Source of the DNA: Bacillota bacterium
GTDB lineage: Bacteria > Bacillota > Clostridia > Lachnospirales > Lachnospiraceae
Direction: 5' to 3'
DNA: 45,430 bases
Assembly (NCBI GenBank): GCA_023411225.1
Contig: JAEYPA010000135.1
Location: 1-45,430, forward strand
Made by a program: the position numbers and the translations under genes. Of the stretch, positions 32,200-41,026 are shown in pieces (positions within the stretch are counted from its first letter, which is position 1; every line of letters begins with the position of its first letter). Below the pieces are notes generated by a model, which saw nothing but the letters and a program-made list of their open reading frames with translations, was not told the origin of the DNA and ran no database searches.

Positions 32200-32838
32200 T
32201 TATTCCCATTCTCCAAACACAGTTTCACAAAGTGCTTTATATTCCTTCCAGGCATCTGTGCCAGACAAATCTTTGGTTACCTCAGCCATAGATTTATAAT
32301 ACCAGCCATGCTCATTTTTATCCTTTTGGTGGAATCTCTGCCACAATTTTTCTCCTACTGTTTTATAATCTCTATCCATGGATCGAAGATTGGAAAGCTT
32401 GTCTGACAAAGCTATAATCTTAGCGTCATAAGAAGCTGTTGCAAACCTTGCTATGGCCTCCTCCTTACGTATTCTCCAGGTCTCTTCCGATGACATACCC
32501 TCTCTTTTATTCTCAGTCTCTTCTTCCACCAGATCAGCTATTTTCTGTCCAAATTTCTTTTTTATATCCTCTAAAGAATACTCTGTATCCTCCACCACAT
32601 CATGAAGAAGAGCGGCAACAACAACCTCTACATTCCCCGTCATGGTCATAGCAATACATGCTGCCTCAACTGGGTGGGTGATATAAGGAATATCCGTACC
32701 TTTACGCATTACATCCTTATGTGCCACAACGGCAAACTCATAAGCATTTTTAAGAAGCTGAAGTTCTTCCTCTACCCAGATCTTTGAAATACTATCACCA
32801 AATATTTTTCTCATCTCAATTATCCAATTATCTTTCAA
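32200..32838 (-). CDS. HD-domain protein, small alarmone hydrolase-like
   Basis: A 212-residue HD hydrolase. YEFAVVAHKDVMRKGTDIPYITHPVEAACIA and VVAALLHDVVEDTEYSLEDIKKKFG match the RelA/SpoT hydrolase domain and the MESH1-type single-domain small alarmone hydrolases that remove pyrophosphate from (p)ppGpp. VEEETENKREG and LSDKLSNLRSMDRD keep the pattern. No synthetase domain is present. The start is TTG at 32838, with AAGGG 6 bases upstream; an ATG at codon 9 lacks a ribosome site. The specific activity is inferred. Confidence 0.75.
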   Translation of the reverse strand: MKDNWIIEMRKIFGDSISKIWVEEELQLLKNAYEFAVVAHKDVMRKGTDIPYITHPVEAACIAMTMTGNVEVVVAALLHDVVEDTEYSLEDIKKKFGQKIADLVEEETENKREGMSSEETWRIRKEEAIARFATASYDAKIIALSDKLSNLRSMDRDYKTVGEKLWQRFHQKDKNEHGWYYKSMAEVTKDLSGTDAWKEYKALCETVFGEWE

Positions 32839-32982
32839 CTTTTACCCTTCCTTTCTCCCATTACTTAATACCTTGATGTCCTTTTATTCTATATTATTCT
32901 ATCATATTCTATCTATATTGGTCTATAAAACCATCAGCTAACCTACAATCAGAAACCAATATTGTGTAATGTCAAAACATAA

Positions 32983-33020
32983 AAAGGCAAACCCTAACTA
33001 TACCAATAAGGCTTGCCTTT
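32983..33020 (-). terminator. Terminator after azoR
   Basis: AAAGGCAA pairs with TTGCCTTT around a 22-base loop region with a small inner stem; TTTTT follows on the minus strand. It lies 56 bases past the azoR stop. The rest of 32839-33076 shows nothing else. Confidence 0.7.
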
Positions 33021-33076
33021 ATACGTAATATACTGTTTATAATAACGATCTAATACTATTCTACAGGACTTTCTAT

Positions 33077-33682
33077 CTAAAATTCCTTAGCTGCCTCTTT
33101 AGCTTTCCCAATGGCCTCATTTACGATTCCGGTAACGTCCTGTCCTTCTACATCAAGGGTTTCCGCTGCAATTGTATTGAAATCCTCGATACCCATAAAA
33201 GTAAAAATGGCTTTAAGATATCTTGATCCCATTTCCATTTCAGATGCCTGACCATTTGAATATCCACCACCGCGGGCTGCTATGTGCAAAGCCTTTTTTC
33301 CCTTACAAAGTCCAACAGAGCCGGTTTCAGTATACTTAAAGGTGATGCCTGTAACACTGACATAATCAATGTAGGCCTTTAAAATAGCTGGTATACTTAG
33401 GTTCCACATTGGAGCGGCCACCACATACTTATCAACCTCAGCAAATTGGTAAGCATATTTCAATATAGGGTGATTCCTACTCTCCTCATTCTTTGGTCCA
33501 AACACTACCCCAAGGTCTGAAAATTCTAGAAATTTTATCTTCTCTTCATATAAATCCAGTGTAATAATCTCATCCTCTGGGTTTTCTTCTTTATAGGCAT
33601 CTATAAAAGCATCTGATATCTTATAGGTTCTTGACATCCCTTCCGGTTTCACATTTGCTTTTATGTATAATACTTTTGACAT
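33077..33682 (-). CDS. azoR: FMN-dependent NADH-azoreductase
   Basis: A 201-residue flavodoxin-like fold protein: MSKVLYIKANVKPEGMSRTY binds FMN phosphate, YVVAAPMWNLSIPAILKAYIDYV is the azoreductase FMN/quinone motif, and ALHIAARGGGYS follows. It reduces azo dyes and quinones with NADH, probably as protection against electrophilic quinones. The ATG at 33682 follows GGAG by 8 bases; the eight codons before it include the ribosome site. Single gene with its own terminator. Confidence 0.9.
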   Translation of the reverse strand: MSKVLYIKANVKPEGMSRTYKISDAFIDAYKEENPEDEIITLDLYEEKIKFLEFSDLGVVFGPKNEESRNHPILKYAYQFAEVDKYVVAAPMWNLSIPAILKAYIDYVSVTGITFKYTETGSVGLCKGKKALHIAARGGGYSNGQASEMEMGSRYLKAIFTFMGIEDFNTIAAETLDVEGQDVTGIVNEAIGKAKEAAKEF

Positions 33683-33826
33683 ATTACTCACTCCATTTCC
33701 AATCATTAATGTTTTCTATACATCATACTTAATATATAGCACTAATGTATGGCAATAGCAACCAATAGCGTCCTGCTTATCGCAGATATATTATCAAAAG
33801 GACAATTTAACAGTTCTAATGTCAGT

Positions 33827-34810
33827 TTATTTTATAGGAATAACCTTGCAGGAAAGAAATTTTTTCCCCATAGTATCAAGCGTAACTTCTATGAGTACGA
33901 GCTCCCCCTTCTTGTGACCATCGTTTGTACTACTCTCTTCAGTTACCTTAACTCCCGTTAAAATTTGCTTGTAATAAATTTGCACCATATACGAGTCGCT
34001 AAATACATACTCATCACCAAGTTGTTCTTTTAAAAAAGTAGCTAGCCCAGATTTTACAGGATAAAGGTATACAGGATCTTCACTTATTAGGCTATTGCCT
34101 CTTGCCAACGTATATTGATTAGTATCAAACAAATAAGCATTTTTGATATTCTTATCATTATGAAAGCTTATGGCATTGCCTAATGGCTCAACCTTCAAAT
34201 ACTTAACATATGATTTTTCAAAATGCTTAAGATTATATTTTGGTGTATCCAAAAACCACGATTTGTCTTTATTCTTTTTATTCAGGCACAATATCCCTTT
34301 AGGATGATTTATAATCGTCTTTTCTGCATCTGCATAGATTACATAAGGCATCTTAGAAGTATCTTCTACTTTTGTAAGCTCATTAATATTTTTAATTCCT
34401 TCCTTAAGTTCCTTTTCAGATATCTCAATCATGATCGGGTTTTTATTTACTTTCTTCGACGGTTGATTTACTTTCATCGTTGGCTTTGCTGTAATATTTA
34501 CCTTACCAGCTATCGTATTGGAATCCGGTTGATTTTGTCTTCCTGTTATGGTAAATACTCCGACAACTGCCATGATCATTATTACTCCAAAGGAAGCAGC
34601 TAGTGATATGATTTACTTATATTTCCTCTTGGAATGGGAATCTAAAGACACCGTTACTTTTTCTATCTTCTGATCCGCTTTCTTTATGGGTTGATTCTCC
34701 TCAATAAACTCATTCTGAATCGCTCTTTTCTCAAGCTTATCCAGCACTCTTTGCTTCGTATGAACATCCATATAAATCTTATCATATGCTTTCTTGATTT
34801 GAGTATTCAT
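33827..34810 (-). pseudogene. Anti-sigma factor gene broken by one in-frame TAA
   Basis: The frame opens at 34810 (MNTQIKKAYDKIY, AGGAGG 9 bases upstream) and runs 65 codons to a TAA at 34613-34615, just before a hydrophobic helix. The same frame continues beyond it with IISLAASFGVIMIMAVVGVF and a long extracellular domain ending ...LSCKVIPIK at 33827. Replacing TAA by AAA (Lys) would give KYKKIISLAAS, a normal helix border. The cytosolic start and single helix are those of membrane anti-sigma factors, and it overlaps the ECF gene by 29 bases. It may still yield a short soluble sigma-binding piece. Confidence 0.8.
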
Positions 34811-35285
34811 CTCCATAATCCTCCTTTAACGCCCTACCGAGTTTATCTCTTCCACGTCTTAAAAGACTTTTTACCGTTGTCTCCTTCTTATGTATAAGCT
34901 CAGCAATCTCTTTCACAGAGTATTCCTCATAGTAGTAGAGATAGATAATCTCTTTGTACTTGGTAGGCAACTGATATACGGCCTCCAACACATCATTACA
35001 TTGATAGGCATCACAATAACGATCTGTTTCCATCCAGTTATCACGTAAACGAAATGCTGCAGAATGGCACTTATTCTTAGCCATGTTTATGGCTACTCTA
35101 AGAAACCAGGCTTTCTCGTGATCAGCACTTACAAATGTCGGATTGCCGGTTATATACTTTACCAGAACATCCTGCAGGATATCTTCCGCATCCTGCTTAT
35201 TCTTTACATAAGTTACTGCAACCCTAAGAATCATATTCCCATACATGTCCATTTTTTCTGCTACCTTCGTCATTGATGTCTGCAA
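34782..35285 (-). CDS. ECF-type RNA polymerase sigma factor
   Basis: A 167-residue two-domain sigma factor. Region 2 is MYGNMILRVAVTYVKNKQDAEDILQDVLVKY (about 12-45), and region 4 is QLPTKYKEIIYLYYYEEYSVKEIAELIHKKETTVKSLL with its helix-turn-helix. It should direct RNA polymerase to promoters of an envelope response. The start is TTG at 35285: AAGGAGGTG lies 6 bases upstream and an earlier TTG sits in the ribosome site. Its 3' end overlaps the broken anti-sigma gene, so its control may be altered in this strain. Confidence 0.88.
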   Translation of the reverse strand: MQTSMTKVAEKMDMYGNMILRVAVTYVKNKQDAEDILQDVLVKYITGNPTFVSADHEKAWFLRVAINMAKNKCHSAAFRLRDNWMETDRYCDAYQCNDVLEAVYQLPTKYKEIIYLYYYEEYSVKEIAELIHKKETTVKSLLRRGRDKLGRALKEDYGDEYSNQESI

Positions 35286-35352
35286 TGTGTCCACCTCCTT
35301 TTTCAACTTCTACTATGAATACAAATGAGTGGGGCATAAGGATGCATTTGTT

Positions 35353-36009
35353 TTAAATATATTTACTTGCCTCTCTTATACTAAGTGGTGCTAATCTTTT
35401 TTCATACTTTTTAAGAAATGATGCTACCCATTCTGGATTCACCTTACTATACTCTCTCAGGCTCCATCCTATTGCTTTATTGATAAAGAATTCATTAGTG
35501 CCTAGGTTATTGACAATGATTTTCTCTAACTGTTCTACATTGGTCTTCTCTTTAAATTGTAACTGATAATCAATCGCCACCCTTCTTAACCAGATGTTGT
35601 CCGATTCACTCCATACAAGCATCTCCTCTTGTATGGAAGGATATTTTTGAGACAGCATCCCAACTACCCGGTCTAAGCTATCTGTGACGTCCCACCAAGA
35701 CTTTGTAACAATCAGTTTCTTTAGATTATCTAAATCACGTTCAGTAAACTTCTTCTGGCTTTTATAGATGTACTCTACCCCGACGTACTGCGATTCTCTA
35801 TAGTCCTTTTCCCAACATAGGAATATAAAATTCCAATCTACGGATTCAGCCTTAATAGCCAGTTTCATATAGGGCTGCATCAGCTTTGTGAGCTTTGGTT
35901 TTGGTAATCCTAAAAAAGGAAACTGGTTTTTCATATAGGCTGACATTTTTGCAGCCTGTTCCTCGTCTTTTTCCTCTTCCATTTTTTCAAACATTTCATC
36001 GTACCACAT
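35353..36009 (-). CDS. AlkD-like DNA alkylation repair protein (HEAT-repeat glycosylase)
   Basis: A 218-residue all-helical protein: MKNQFPFLGLPKPKLTKLM, WNFIFLCWEKDYRESQYVGVEYI, KSWWDVTDSLDRVVG, SDNIWLRRVAIDYQLQFKEK, and FINKAIGWSLREYSKVNPEWV match AlkD, which removes N3- and N7-alkylated bases without flipping. AlkD has Trp and Asp residues for lesion contact; WWDVTDSLD keeps them. GGAGG lies 7 bases before the ATG. It stands alone between the ECF unit and the decayed duplicated block. Confidence 0.85.
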   Translation of the reverse strand: MWYDEMFEKMEEEKDEEQAAKMSAYMKNQFPFLGLPKPKLTKLMQPYMKLAIKAESVDWNFIFLCWEKDYRESQYVGVEYIYKSQKKFTERDLDNLKKLIVTKSWWDVTDSLDRVVGMLSQKYPSIQEEMLVWSESDNIWLRRVAIDYQLQFKEKTNVEQLEKIIVNNLGTNEFFINKAIGWSLREYSKVNPEWVASFLKKYEKRLAPLSIREASKYI

Positions 36010-36060
36010 TACTTTAACCTCCTTTTTTGTATTGCCACAATTAAGTCTAGTATAGCATCA

Positions 36061-36102
36061 ATGTACCTAATGGAGTAGGTTATATTACTCAATTAGGTAC
36101 AT
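36061..36102. repeat. 42-bp inverted repeat upstream of the AlkD-like gene
   Basis: ATGTACCTAAT (36061-36071) and ATTAGGTACAT (36092-36102) are exact inverted copies, with an inner pair GAGTA/TACTC and an 8-base loop. It lies 52 bases before the AlkD start on the minus strand; a TATACT sits between them. It could be an operator or the hairpin of an unseen unit. Confidence 0.7.
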
Positions 36103-36164
36103 CCGGTAAATCCTCCTCTTTTGTTATCACAAGCACTCTTTGCTTGGCCACTATTTACACATTT

Positions 36165-36258
36165 ATTTTGGTGTTGAGGTAATTGGCATTCCAACTCACC
36201 AGATAGTTGGTCCAGTTTTTATTGTATCTGTTATAAGATTGATTGTTTCTTCTCCCAT
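36165..36258 (-). pseudogene. Remnant of an AraC-family gene (copy of the 38864-39754 gene)
   Basis: From an ATG at 36258 the frame reads MGEETINLITDTIKTG, matching MGEEKLNLIKDTIEII of the intact gene. About 33 bases are then missing and homology resumes at GACCAACTATCTGGTGA (helix-turn-helix start of the intact gene), after which it fades. The DNA-binding domain is destroyed. Confidence 0.75.
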
Positions 36259-36485
36259 AATATCTCCCAAAGGATGTTTTTGTATCTCATACTTAATATT
36301 TCTTTCATCCATACATTTTGCAAAGATCTCACAACCTTTAGGAACCCATACATAGGCATCTGTTGTTTCATATATGATTTTGATGGCTTTTAAAGGAATT
36401 TTATCCGCACTGCTGTTGTCTATGGCTGGGATATTGGCATAAAAAGAACCACCCCGTTTCTTAGTCCCCGCAAAAACCAATTCAG
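36259..36485 (-). pseudogene. Remnant of an esterase gene (copy of the 39819-40934 gene)
   Basis: The frame reads GGSFYANIPAIDNSSADK then IPLKAIKIIYETTDAYVWVP and GCEIFAKCMDERNIKYEIQ, corresponding to three separate parts of the intact esterase (MGGAFYAN; YANIPTMDNSVADK; TPLKAIKIIYGTADSYEWIP and onward). Two internal deletions fused them; the first occurs at the shared word YAN. The stretch carrying the catalytic Ser (GFSMGG) is lost. It reads on into the AraC remnant, preserving the order of the intact block. Confidence 0.78.
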
Positions 36486-36489
36486 TCTA

Positions 36490-36742
36490 AAGATGTTGGA
36501 TGCAAGTACCACCAGTCAAACAGTGGACTCTCTTGTAAAAAAGGACTTGTAAACAGAATTCCCTCAGAATCAAATCGTCGTAGCATTAATATCGCTCTTA
36601 CTGACACAGGACTTACATTATCTCAAAATATAGAGTGTCATATGGACAGTAAATTTAGCGCCATCTTTCATAACCTAGATGCTAGTCAACATAAAATGAT
36701 TCTAAAGTCACTGGATTTAATTCTGACTGCACGAAAGGGATA
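36490..36742 (+). pseudogene. Remnant of a MarR-family gene (copy of the 42102-42533 gene)
   Basis: The sequence parallels the 3' two thirds of the intact MarR gene: ATGTTGGATGCAAGTACCA against ATGTTGGATACAAGTACCA, then QTVDSLVKK, then the SDRRSI-like word CGTCGTAGCATT and the SLDLIL tail, ending in GGGATAACAG like the intact end. A stop after LVKKDL and frameshifts disrupt it, and the first half is missing. Confidence 0.78.
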
Positions 36743-36775
36743 ACAGATTCCTCTCTTTGAATCTGTTATCCCTTT
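36734..36775. terminator. Terminator between the MarR remnant and the chemoreceptor gene
   Basis: AAAGGGATAACAGATTC (36734-36750) and 36759-36775 form a perfect 17-bp stem with an 8-base loop, overlapping the MarR remnant stop. T-runs are short, but the stem is very strong for both directions. Confidence 0.65.
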
Positions 36776-36802
36776 CATATAAAGTCAACAATTATCTGGT
36801 TT

Positions 36803-38332
36803 TTATATTTCAGAAAAAAAACAATTTAAATGTACTGCAGTCTCCTCAAGCTGTTGCGCGTAATTTAACAACTCTTCACTTGAGGCCAAAGCCTGCTCTG
36901 TAGCTGCTGAAGTAGATTCTACATTTTGGAAAGTTTGACTGGCTATGCTATTAACCTGGTCCATAAACTCACCTACTTCTTTTGAATAGGTCAGCTGATT
37001 ATTAGAGATTTCTTTTATACTACATAGAGAATCAGATGTAGCGTTCAAATCATTTATAATACTTTGGTAACAGTCCTTCGATGTTTTAATAATATTAACT
37101 CCTTCGTCAACCTTTAAGACTAGATCATCCACCTTACTTCCATGTTGAAAGATATCTTCCAGTGTAGCTGTTATGGCATCCAATGATTTCTTACTCTCTT
37201 CTGCTAGAACTCTTATTTCAGAGGCAACCACTGAAAAACCATTTCCATATTCCCCAGCTCATGCTGCTTCTATAGAAGCATTTAAGGATAAAAGATTGGT
37301 CTGCTTCGCGATACCTTGAATACTAGATACAATGTTATCGATTTGTTTTGCTTTTAAATCCAGATCTTTGGCACTTTGTGAAGTCATTAATGCACTTTCT
37401 TTAATAATCGTCATCATCTTCACGGCTTCATCCATCGAAGTATTCCCTTGTCCTGCGGCACTTTTTAAGCTTTCCGTATTCTGATAAGTGGTCTCCACTT
37501 CGCCTTTCAATATTGCTATATCAGCCGTTAGGGATTTAATCAATTCATCACATTGATTAACGCTATCCGATGTTTTAGAAGCTCCTTCCATAACATCTTG
37601 CGTGTTTTCAGCCGTAATCTCCGCAGCCTCCGATTGTTGTTTCGATAAAATAGTGATATGACCACTGGATACCTTTAAGGATTCCGATGTTTCTTTTATC
37701 TTATCAATAACTTTTTGTAAATCATATAGAGATTTCTGTGAATTATATTCATTATTGCTAGATTGTAGGAGTAACCTTCTTCCCAAGATAGCACTGATAC
37801 AGGAGGATAATGCACCAAATGACACTACCTGAAGTCGAGTGGTAATATCTCCTAAAGTAATTATTGTCTGTTCAGGATAGTTATTTACAAATAAAGATAC
37901 CATTGCAAGAGTAGATGCTAATAAATTACCATAGATAACTATCGGCAATTCTAAATAAAATGAAGAAACAAAAAATAAAAGAATAACACATCCCCACGAA
38001 TCTCGATATGGGACAAATGTAAAAATAGCAAAGAGATTCAGGTTACCCACTGTCACGATAACGTATTTCATTATTCTAACATATGTATGGATCTCTCTTT
38101 TCCTTAAGAAAAAATATGCGGCTGCTATCACAACTAATCCGGTTGATACTGGTATGGAAAATAGTAATAGCATATTGGTGGAAAACGCATCCATAATACC
38201 AATAAACTTCATAAAGCAATAAAAACTTACCCCTAGTATACCTCCAATAATACAATACTTTGTAATGGAATCGCTTAAACCTTTCTGATACTTAAGTAAG
38301 TTCTTTTTAAATATCTCCTCTGGACTCATCAT
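36803..38332 (-). pseudogene. Methyl-accepting chemotaxis protein gene broken by one in-frame TGA
   Basis: Without the stop this would be a 509-residue chemoreceptor: about six membrane helices in residues 20-190 (no external ligand domain), then a signalling domain. The hairpin tip reads LSLNASIEAA, then TGA at 37259-37261 where receptors have Arg, then AGEYGNGFSVVASEIRVLAEES in the same frame to 36803. One C-to-T change from CGA would explain it. The start at 38332 follows AGGAGGG by 6 bases. It sits in the decayed duplicate block and has no counterpart in the intact block. The truncated product lacks half the CheA/CheW-binding tip. Confidence 0.85.
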
Positions 38333-38571
38333 TCAAAACCCTCCTATCACTATGCGGTAGTCCTTTATAAAATCATGTCAGGTTATAATATGTTATGATT
38401 GTAATATTACTATTTTATCATATATTTCTATGTATTATCTCCTTTAGTAATATTATATCATAATTTGTTTATTTTATGCAATAATTGTATCTTTAATTCT
38501 TCGTTATTTTCCACCTGCATCGTAAGACCTGTCATCTATTAACGATATCAGTTTCTCTTTTTTATATGTAT

Positions 38572-38721
38572 ACATACTTGCATATAGACCAGTTAGGTAA
38601 TCACTTATCATTTCCTTTTCTTGCATTTTTCAGCATCATTTTGCATCAGATTTTTTATTGTTGTATCTGTACATTGTTAGGAATAGAAATCCAGCTTTTT
38701 CTCTATGGTGCAATGTGCCCC
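38572..38721 (-). pseudogene. Remnant of two CotF-like coat genes (copy of the 42646-43092 pair)
   Basis: The frame reads GAHCTIEKKLDFYS, a TAA in place of the Gln codon, QCTDTTIKNLMQNDAE, and then jumps directly to MQEKEMISDYLTGLYASM, the start of the second coat protein. The ends of both genes and the gap between them are missing. The nucleotide match is close over most of this stretch. Confidence 0.8.
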
Positions 38722-38785
38722 AATGTCTAGTATATCACTATTATTACTTAACGACCTTACTCGGTGATGTTCTCATCCTATTAAC

Positions 38786-38844
38786 AAAAAAAAGTACAGA
38801 TGGTATCTTTACTAGTCCCTATAACTAACAAATCACATCTGTAC
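38786..38844 (-). terminator. Terminator after the AraC-family gene
   Basis: GTACAGATG (38836-38844 side) pairs with CATCTGTAC (38794-38802 side), followed on the minus strand by eight T. The loop is long (33 bases). Confidence 0.8.
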
Positions 38845-38863
38845 CAATTCATTTATTAAGTTG

Positions 38864-39754
38864 TTATGGTTTTGAGGCAATAGGCATATAGATATCCATT
38901 TCACAGTAATCATCACTACAAACTAAGAGGTTCATCTTTTCATAATGGTATGGGTATGGATGTGTATAGGCTGTATCAATCATCCAATTATCAATATATT
39001 GATATAAATCACATAATGTCTGCATGGATATTTCATGAGGATTATGTAATCCAATATACCGAAATACCGCATACTCAGCAGTCGGAATCGTATATTGAAC
39101 AAATGGTTTTTGAATGGGGTTTATCACCTTTGTTTCCACACACGCTACATAATCATTACTGTATTCCTGATTATCTCTGTAACGAACCAATCCTATATAA
39201 GTATTCTCATTCACCCTATTAGGTACTTTAGAATGATAATCACGAAAGAAAGTCTCAGCCAGTTGATTAGTAGTCTTTTTTAAGTAGTTCTCTGAATGTA
39301 CGATTTCAGCTTGCAAACCTTGTACATAAAACTTCGGTTCCATAACCATATATGGTCTCACAAGAATGCCTTGCCCAATATCCTCCAAAGAATTCGTATC
39401 TATTTTTTGTTCAATGATCAATTGACAATGATGTTTGCGATACTGAGAGGGTGTCATAAGAAACATTTGCTTAAATGCTCTAATATAGGACTGTTCATAC
39501 TCAAATTTATATTCACTGGCAATATCTATCACTTTTAAATCTGTATATAAGAGTTCATGTAGGCTAAGACTAAGTTTTCGCTTACGTACATAATTCATCA
39601 ATGATTTACCTGTAATAGATCGAAAAAGTCTGTGAAGATGGTATTTAGACAATCCAATTTCACCAGATAGTTGGTCTAGATCAGTCAACTGTTTTATGTT
39701 TGCTTCAATAATTTCTATCGTATCTTTTATAAGATTAAGCTTTTCCTCTCCCAT
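38864..39754 (-). CDS. AraC-family regulator with GyrI-like effector domain
   Basis: A 296-residue regulator. Residues 1-110 form two helix-turn-helix units (DLDQLSGEIGLSKYHLHRLFRSITGKSLMNYVRKRKL; VIDIASEYKFEYEQSYIRAFKQMFLMTPSQYRK). The C-terminal half (from about residue 130: VMEPKFYVQGLQAEIVHSE, QYTIPTAEYAVFRYIG, DIYMPI) resembles the effector-binding domain of GyrI/Rob/BmrR, which binds hydrophobic compounds. TTAGGAG precedes the ATG. It follows the esterase gene by 64 bases in the same direction. A decayed copy of its start lies at 36165-36258. Confidence 0.88.
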   Translation of the reverse strand: MGEEKLNLIKDTIEIIEANIKQLTDLDQLSGEIGLSKYHLHRLFRSITGKSLMNYVRKRKLSLSLHELLYTDLKVIDIASEYKFEYEQSYIRAFKQMFLMTPSQYRKHHCQLIIEQKIDTNSLEDIGQGILVRPYMVMEPKFYVQGLQAEIVHSENYLKKTTNQLAETFFRDYHSKVPNRVNENTYIGLVRYRDNQEYSNDYVACVETKVINPIQKPFVQYTIPTAEYAVFRYIGLHNPHEISMQTLCDLYQYIDNWMIDTAYTHPYPYHYEKMNLLVCSDDYCEMDIYMPIASKP

Positions 39755-39818
39755 AATACTTCTCCTAATTTATCAGTTATAGATAATTATATGGAAATAT
39801 TAGGAGCTTGTAAATGTA

Positions 39819-40934
39819 TTAATATACCAAATTTTTATCAAAAAAAGGTACAATCTGACCTTCTATAACATCAGTTGGAAACGTATGCGCCAAAGAATGA
39901 CTTTGTATCTCATACTTAATTTTTCTCTTATCCATACACTTTGCAAGAAATTCACAACCTCTTGGAATCCATTCATAGGAATCTGCTGTACCATAAATGA
40001 TTTTAATAGCCTTTAGAGGAGTATTTAATGCTAAATAATCATCTAGCTTTTTATTTAGGTTGCCGAAACCATTTTCCCATTGCTTCACAATCTTCTTATC
40101 CGCAACACTATTATCCATGGTTGGGATATTGGCATATTTTTTTTCTTTATCTTTTAATTTTGGTGAAAATGCTCTTCCATAGCTAATTAAGAATGAAGTA
40201 TCCCCTCCCCATGATTCCATAGCACTTGCTAGATCATTGTCTGCCAATGCACCTGGAGACATGGATAAAACAGCACAAAACTTATCCGGATGACGAAATG
40301 CCAAGTTATAGGCCCCGAAACCTCCCATAGAAAAGCCACATATACCTCTAGATTTACAATCTGCTATCGTCCTATAATTTTTGTCAATATAGGATACTAC
40401 GTCCTTCACTACATAATCTTCCCAATTGCCAGACACAGGTGAATTGGCATAAAATGCACCACCCATATTGCTTAAACCATCTACACAAACCAGTATAAAC
40501 TCCTTTGCACCTGTTTCAAATTCCGTAAATAGCTTTGGGAACCATGCATTCGGAAATTCATTTACCATTTCCGAATGTCCATGGAGGTAGTAAACTACAG
40601 GATACTTTTTGTCACTGTCATTATAAGACGGTGGGAGACATACATAAAATGTTCTCTCTAAAGGCTCATTTACAATATTATTTGCCAATGATTTAGACTT
40701 CATTTGGACTGTTTTTATATAATCTGATGCCGACTTTTGGGGAACATCCGGTGTTTTTGTTTCTTCTGTTTTTTTTGTTTCTGCTGGTTGATTGGACGCT
40801 TCCGGTTTTTTGCTTACTTCTTGCTTCTGCTGAGCAGGTCCAGAAGCTTTTCCCTTTTCTCCACTGTTATCGTTACATCCACTTAAAATTGTCAATGCAA
40901 GCAATACCACAATAAATGAGTAAACTCTCTTCAT
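39819..40934 (-). CDS. Secreted esterase lipoprotein (esterase D / CE1-like)
   Basis: A 371-residue lipoprotein: signal peptide MKRVYSFIVVLLALTI with lipobox LSGC (Cys20), then a disordered linker rich in K, E, P and T (about 22-75), then an alpha/beta hydrolase of the putative esterase family. YPVVYYLHGHSEMVNEFPNAW is the oxyanion region, GFSMGGFGAYNLAFRHP carries the nucleophile Ser, and HSLAHTFP the likely His. Such enzymes include feruloyl esterases of plant-wall degraders and sialate or siderophore esterases; the substrate is unknown. GGGAGG lies 6 bases before the ATG. It is upstream of the AraC gene. Confidence 0.86.
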   Translation of the reverse strand: MKRVYSFIVVLLALTILSGCNDNSGEKGKASGPAQQKQEVSKKPEASNQPAETKKTEETKTPDVPQKSASDYIKTVQMKSKSLANNIVNEPLERTFYVCLPPSYNDSDKKYPVVYYLHGHSEMVNEFPNAWFPKLFTEFETGAKEFILVCVDGLSNMGGAFYANSPVSGNWEDYVVKDVVSYIDKNYRTIADCKSRGICGFSMGGFGAYNLAFRHPDKFCAVLSMSPGALADNDLASAMESWGGDTSFLISYGRAFSPKLKDKEKKYANIPTMDNSVADKKIVKQWENGFGNLNKKLDDYLALNTPLKAIKIIYGTADSYEWIPRGCEFLAKCMDKRKIKYEIQSHSLAHTFPTDVIEGQIVPFFDKNLVY

Positions 40935-41026
40935 AAAAATCCTCCCTTATTATACATATTCGTACAATCTTTAGGATGATTTTATTGCAAATCTTAAAAT
41001 CAAAATGAACATTTCTTGCTCATCTA

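Larger units (their letters stand above)
38333..38863. other. Intergenic stretch between the chemoreceptor and AraC genes
   Basis: 530 AT-rich bases. 38333-38560 shows only the upstream region of the chemoreceptor, without a clear -35/-10 pair or a sigma-28 box. 38572-38721 is a coat-gene remnant and 38786-38844 a terminator, both listed separately. Confidence 0.6.

Noticed and set aside
36196..36480. A real 94-residue protein on the minus strand
   Set aside because: It is the fused esterase and AraC remnant; no ribosome site precedes it and pieces match separate parts of the intact genes.
37259..37261. TGA as selenocysteine codon in the chemoreceptor
   Set aside because: The position is normally Arg, the flanking sequence has no selenoprotein motif, and no SECIS-like hairpin was recognised directly after it.
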